A stretch of DNA of 64,000 nt from Desulfobacteraceae bacterium (GTDB lineage Bacteria > Desulfobacterota > Desulfobacteria > Desulfobacterales > Desulfosarcinaceae), in NCBI GenBank assembly GCA_027068085.1, contig JAMOUQ010000042.1:32087-96086 (forward strand), given 5' to 3'. The stretch's first letter is position 1. Each line of letters opens with the position of its first letter. The notes under the pieces are model-generated. The model made no database searches and was not told the DNA's origin. It worked only from the letters and a program-made list of their open reading frames with translations. Positions 62,054-64,000 of this stretch are shown in pieces. The position numbers and the translations under genes are program-made.

Positions 62054-64000
62054 ATGAACTATCCTGTCTGGCAACTGGAATGGTCCGGCGGCGGATTGCT
62101 GATCGCCGTGGTGGGCGTGGTTCATCTGTACATCGCCCAGTTCGCAGTCGGCGGCGGACTCTTCCTGGTGCTGACCGAAAAACTGGCCCTGGCGCGCAAC
62201 GACCGTCAGATGCTGAATTACCTGGAGCGCCACGCACGTTTCTTTCTCCTGCTCACCATGGTGGCCGGGGCGGTGACAGGAGTGGGAATCTGGTTCACCG
62301 TGTCTGTCCTGGCGCCGGGAGCCACCTCGATCCTGATCCACAACTTCGTCTTTGCCTGGGCCGCCGAGTGGGTTTGCTTCCTGGTGGAAGTGGTTGCCAT
62401 CTTCATTTACCACTATTACTTCCGGAAAATGGAGCCTGCCGATCATCTCGCGGTCGGCTGGATCTATTTTGCCGCCGCCTGGCTCTCTCTCTTTTTGATC
62501 AACGCCATCGTGGCTTTCATGCTGACACCGGGCAAATGGCTGGCCGAAGGAAGTTTCCGGGCCGGCTTTTTCAACCCTTCCATGCTTTCGTCAGCGGCCT
62601 TCCGCACCGCCCTTTCCGTCTGCCTGGCGGGCATCTACGGACTGCTGACGGCCCTGTGGATAAAAAGGGACGAGACCCGCCGGCAGATAGTACGCTACAC
62701 CGCCGCCTGGCTCCTTGTCCCGCTCGTTTTCCTGGCGGCAGCCAGTTTCTGGTACCTGGAATCCCTTCCGGGCGAACGCAGCCGCCTGTTGCTGGCCCGC
62801 TGGCCGGAAGTCATGGCCGCCGGACGCTGGTTCGTTATATGCGGCACCCTGGTGACCTGCGGCGGACTCCTGCTGCTGGCCAGGCTGCCGAAACGGTTGC
62901 AGCAGGTAACGGTGATCGTGGTCCTGGCGACCGGTCTTGCCTGGACCGGGGCCTTCGAGTGGATGCGCGAGGCCGCCAGGCGGCCGTACCTGATAAGCGG
63001 CCTGATGTTCTCCAACGGCCTTACCGGCCCCCAGGTGTCCCTGGCGGCAAGCGAGGGCTTTGCCGCCAATGCCCGCTGGATGTCCTCTGTCTCGGACCAG
63101 GCCGGCATCGGCCGGCAGATCTTCCGCTTTCAATGCTCGGCCTGCCACAGCATCGGCGGGCCGGTAAACGACATCCGCCCCAGAACCGCCAAGTTCACCC
63201 TCTTCGGTATGGAAGCCCAGCTCCGGGGCCAGGGAAGGATCAACGCCTACATGCCTCCGTTTGCCGGCACACCTTCCGAACGGCGCGCCCTGGCCCGTTA
63301 CATCGTGGAAGGAATCAACGGCCGCAAAGTTCAAAAAAAGCAGATCACCCCGGCACAGGGTCCCGTGCCCGCACCGGCGGCCTTCGACCCTGCCTCGGCA
63401 GGCTATGTCCTTACGGCCTGGCAGGATTCGTCCGCCTGCGGCGGCCTGTACGACCCGCGCCTGAAAACCCTCCAGCCCCGGCCGGCAGTTCTGCGCGCCC
63501 AGCTCATAAAGCGCGGCCCCAGCCCGGAAATCGTCACAAGCGGCATCAGGATTTCCTGGCGGATCGAAGACCTGCCTCCGGGCACCATGAAGCCCGACCG
63601 GGAACAGATGGCCTTTGTAACCGATCCGGTCATGCTGGTTCCCTATGCAACAGACAACAAGTTGCAATCTGCTCTGCAGGTGACCGTCACGGCCGAAGAA
63701 GAAAAAACCGGCCGCGAGATAGCCACCACCGGGCTGGCCATCGACCTGCCGACGCCCATGGGCTGCCGCCTGTGCCACGGCGAAAAGCCCGGTCCGGGGG
63801 CGACGGCGGCCGATCCGGCCACCGGCAACGACATCGTCAAGGTGCATGACAGGATGAACCATACCGACCTGGAAAGCATAGTTGCAAAGGGAAAAGCGCT
63901 GGAGTGCACCGGGTGCCACCCTGATTCCGGCAGCAGCGGGCAGGCCATGGCCTTGTCGGCCGCCATTCACGGTCTGCATGCCAACTACCTCACCGGCCTG
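62054..64000 (+). CDS. bd-like quinol oxidase subunit I fused to c-type haem domains (partial)
   Basis: 649 codons visible from ATG at 62054; the gene runs off the window. The N-terminal 330 residues form about nine helices resembling CydA: VVHLYIAQFAVGGGLFLVL with a His at the haem position, HNFVFAWAAEWVCFLVEVVAIF, and GWIYFAAAWLSLFLINAIVAFMLTPG. This is followed by periplasmic c-type haem motifs CSACH (about 361-365), CRLCH (571-575) and CTGCH (618-622). The haem regions are separated by a beta-rich domain. It would take electrons from quinol and pass them through covalent haems, or the reverse. It is a membrane quinol:cytochrome c module rather than an ordinary bd oxidase. Its electron partner is unknown. 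Confidence 0.8.
   Translation, partial: MNYPVWQLEWSGGGLLIAVVGVVHLYIAQFAVGGGLFLVLTEKLALARNDRQMLNYLERHARFFLLLTMVAGAVTGVGIWFTVSVLAPGATSILIHNFVFAWAAEWVCFLVEVVAIFIYHYYFRKMEPADHLAVGWIYFAAAWLSLFLINAIVAFMLTPGKWLAEGSFRAGFFNPSMLSSAAFRTALSVCLAGIYGLLTALWIKRDETRRQIVRYTAAWLLVPLVFLAAASFWYLESLPGERSRLLLARWPEVMAAGRWFVICGTLVTCGGLLLLARLPKRLQQVTVIVVLATGLAWTGAFEWMREAARRPYLISGLMFSNGLTGPQVSLAASEGFAANARWMSSVSDQAGIGRQIFRFQCSACHSIGGPVNDIRPRTAKFTLFGMEAQLRGQGRINAYMPPFAGTPSERRALARYIVEGINGRKVQKKQITPAQGPVPAPAAFDPASAGYVLTAWQDSSACGGLYDPRLKTLQPRPAVLRAQLIKRGPSPEIVTSGIRISWRIEDLPPGTMKPDREQMAFVTDPVMLVPYATDNKLQSALQVTVTAEEEKTGREIATTGLAIDLPTPMGCRLCHGEKPGPGATAADPATGNDIVKVHDRMNHTDLESIVAKGKALECTGCHPDSGSSGQAMALSAAIHGLHANYLTGL

Overview
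The window is GC-rich, gene-dense chromosomal DNA. It fits a strictly anaerobic member of the Desulfobacterota (the former Deltaproteobacteria). Supporting signs are an anaerobic Ni CO dehydrogenase, a Na+-translocating NQR complex, multihaem cytochromes c, GTP-type PEP carboxykinase, many stand-alone signalling proteins, and several small conserved proteins (DUF6178, DVU0298-like, DVU0772-like) known mainly from that phylum. I cannot name the genus. I found no rRNA, tRNA, CRISPR array, integrase or transposase.

Region 1 (1-12.7 kb) is housekeeping metabolism: a SAH/MTA deaminase plus purine nucleoside phosphorylase pair, a small membrane pair (phage-holin-like and DUF1232-DnaJ), glutamate dehydrogenase, a large PEP/pyruvate-binding-domain protein with receiver-like domains, a tight pantothenate operon (DUF2520 putative ketopantoate reductase, panB, panC), an amidinotransferase-family enzyme and a DUF3187 outer-membrane protein. 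Region 2 (12.7-20.8 kb) holds coaE and three signalling proteins: a hybrid histidine kinase with an extracytoplasmic sensor, a 7TM-GAF-PAS-GGDEF diguanylate cyclase and a receiver-HDOD protein whose phospho-acceptor Asp is Glu. Region 3 (20.9-30 kb) carries rdgB, pckG, an AmpG-like transporter, a DUF6178 protein, a YbaK deacylase, and a P-type metal ATPase with its ArsR repressor.

Region 4 (30-38.9 kb) is regulatory and envelope: a single-domain response regulator beside what looks like a porin remnant, a MauE/DoxX-like protein, lolA, a hybrid kinase translationally coupled to an Hpt protein, a CheY-like protein, sfsA and a sigma-54 activator with a Cys-rich PAS domain. Region 5 (38.9-49.3 kb) is redox and energy: an orphan cooS, a glutaredoxin/ferredoxin-thioredoxin-reductase pair, a flavodoxin, and nqrABCDEF, whose NqrA keeps two complete 4Fe-4S motifs. 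The cooS and nqrA promoter regions share a Fur-family-like 7-1-7 palindrome.

Region 6 (49.4-64 kb) is an oxygen and peroxide defence island: a PerR/Fur-family regulator, rubrerythrin, desulfoferrodoxin, rubredoxin-like proteins, flavodoxin, cytochrome bd (cydAB), a triheme c7, a flavoprotein fused to a dead arsenate-reductase-like domain, rubredoxin, flavodiiron protein, ferredoxin, a DsrE-like protein, and a bd-like quinol-oxidase subunit fused to c-type haem domains that runs off the end. Together these could pass electrons from NAD(P)H, quinol and rubredoxin to O2, superoxide and peroxide.

The most unusual structural feature is a family of roughly 240-bp fold-back repeats. Three good copies (nqrB/nqrC spacer, and both sides of the DVU0298-like gene in inverted orientation) and one degenerate copy (nqrE/nqrF spacer) have terminal arms that match each other within each copy. 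Three of the four abut or overlap the stop codon of the preceding gene.
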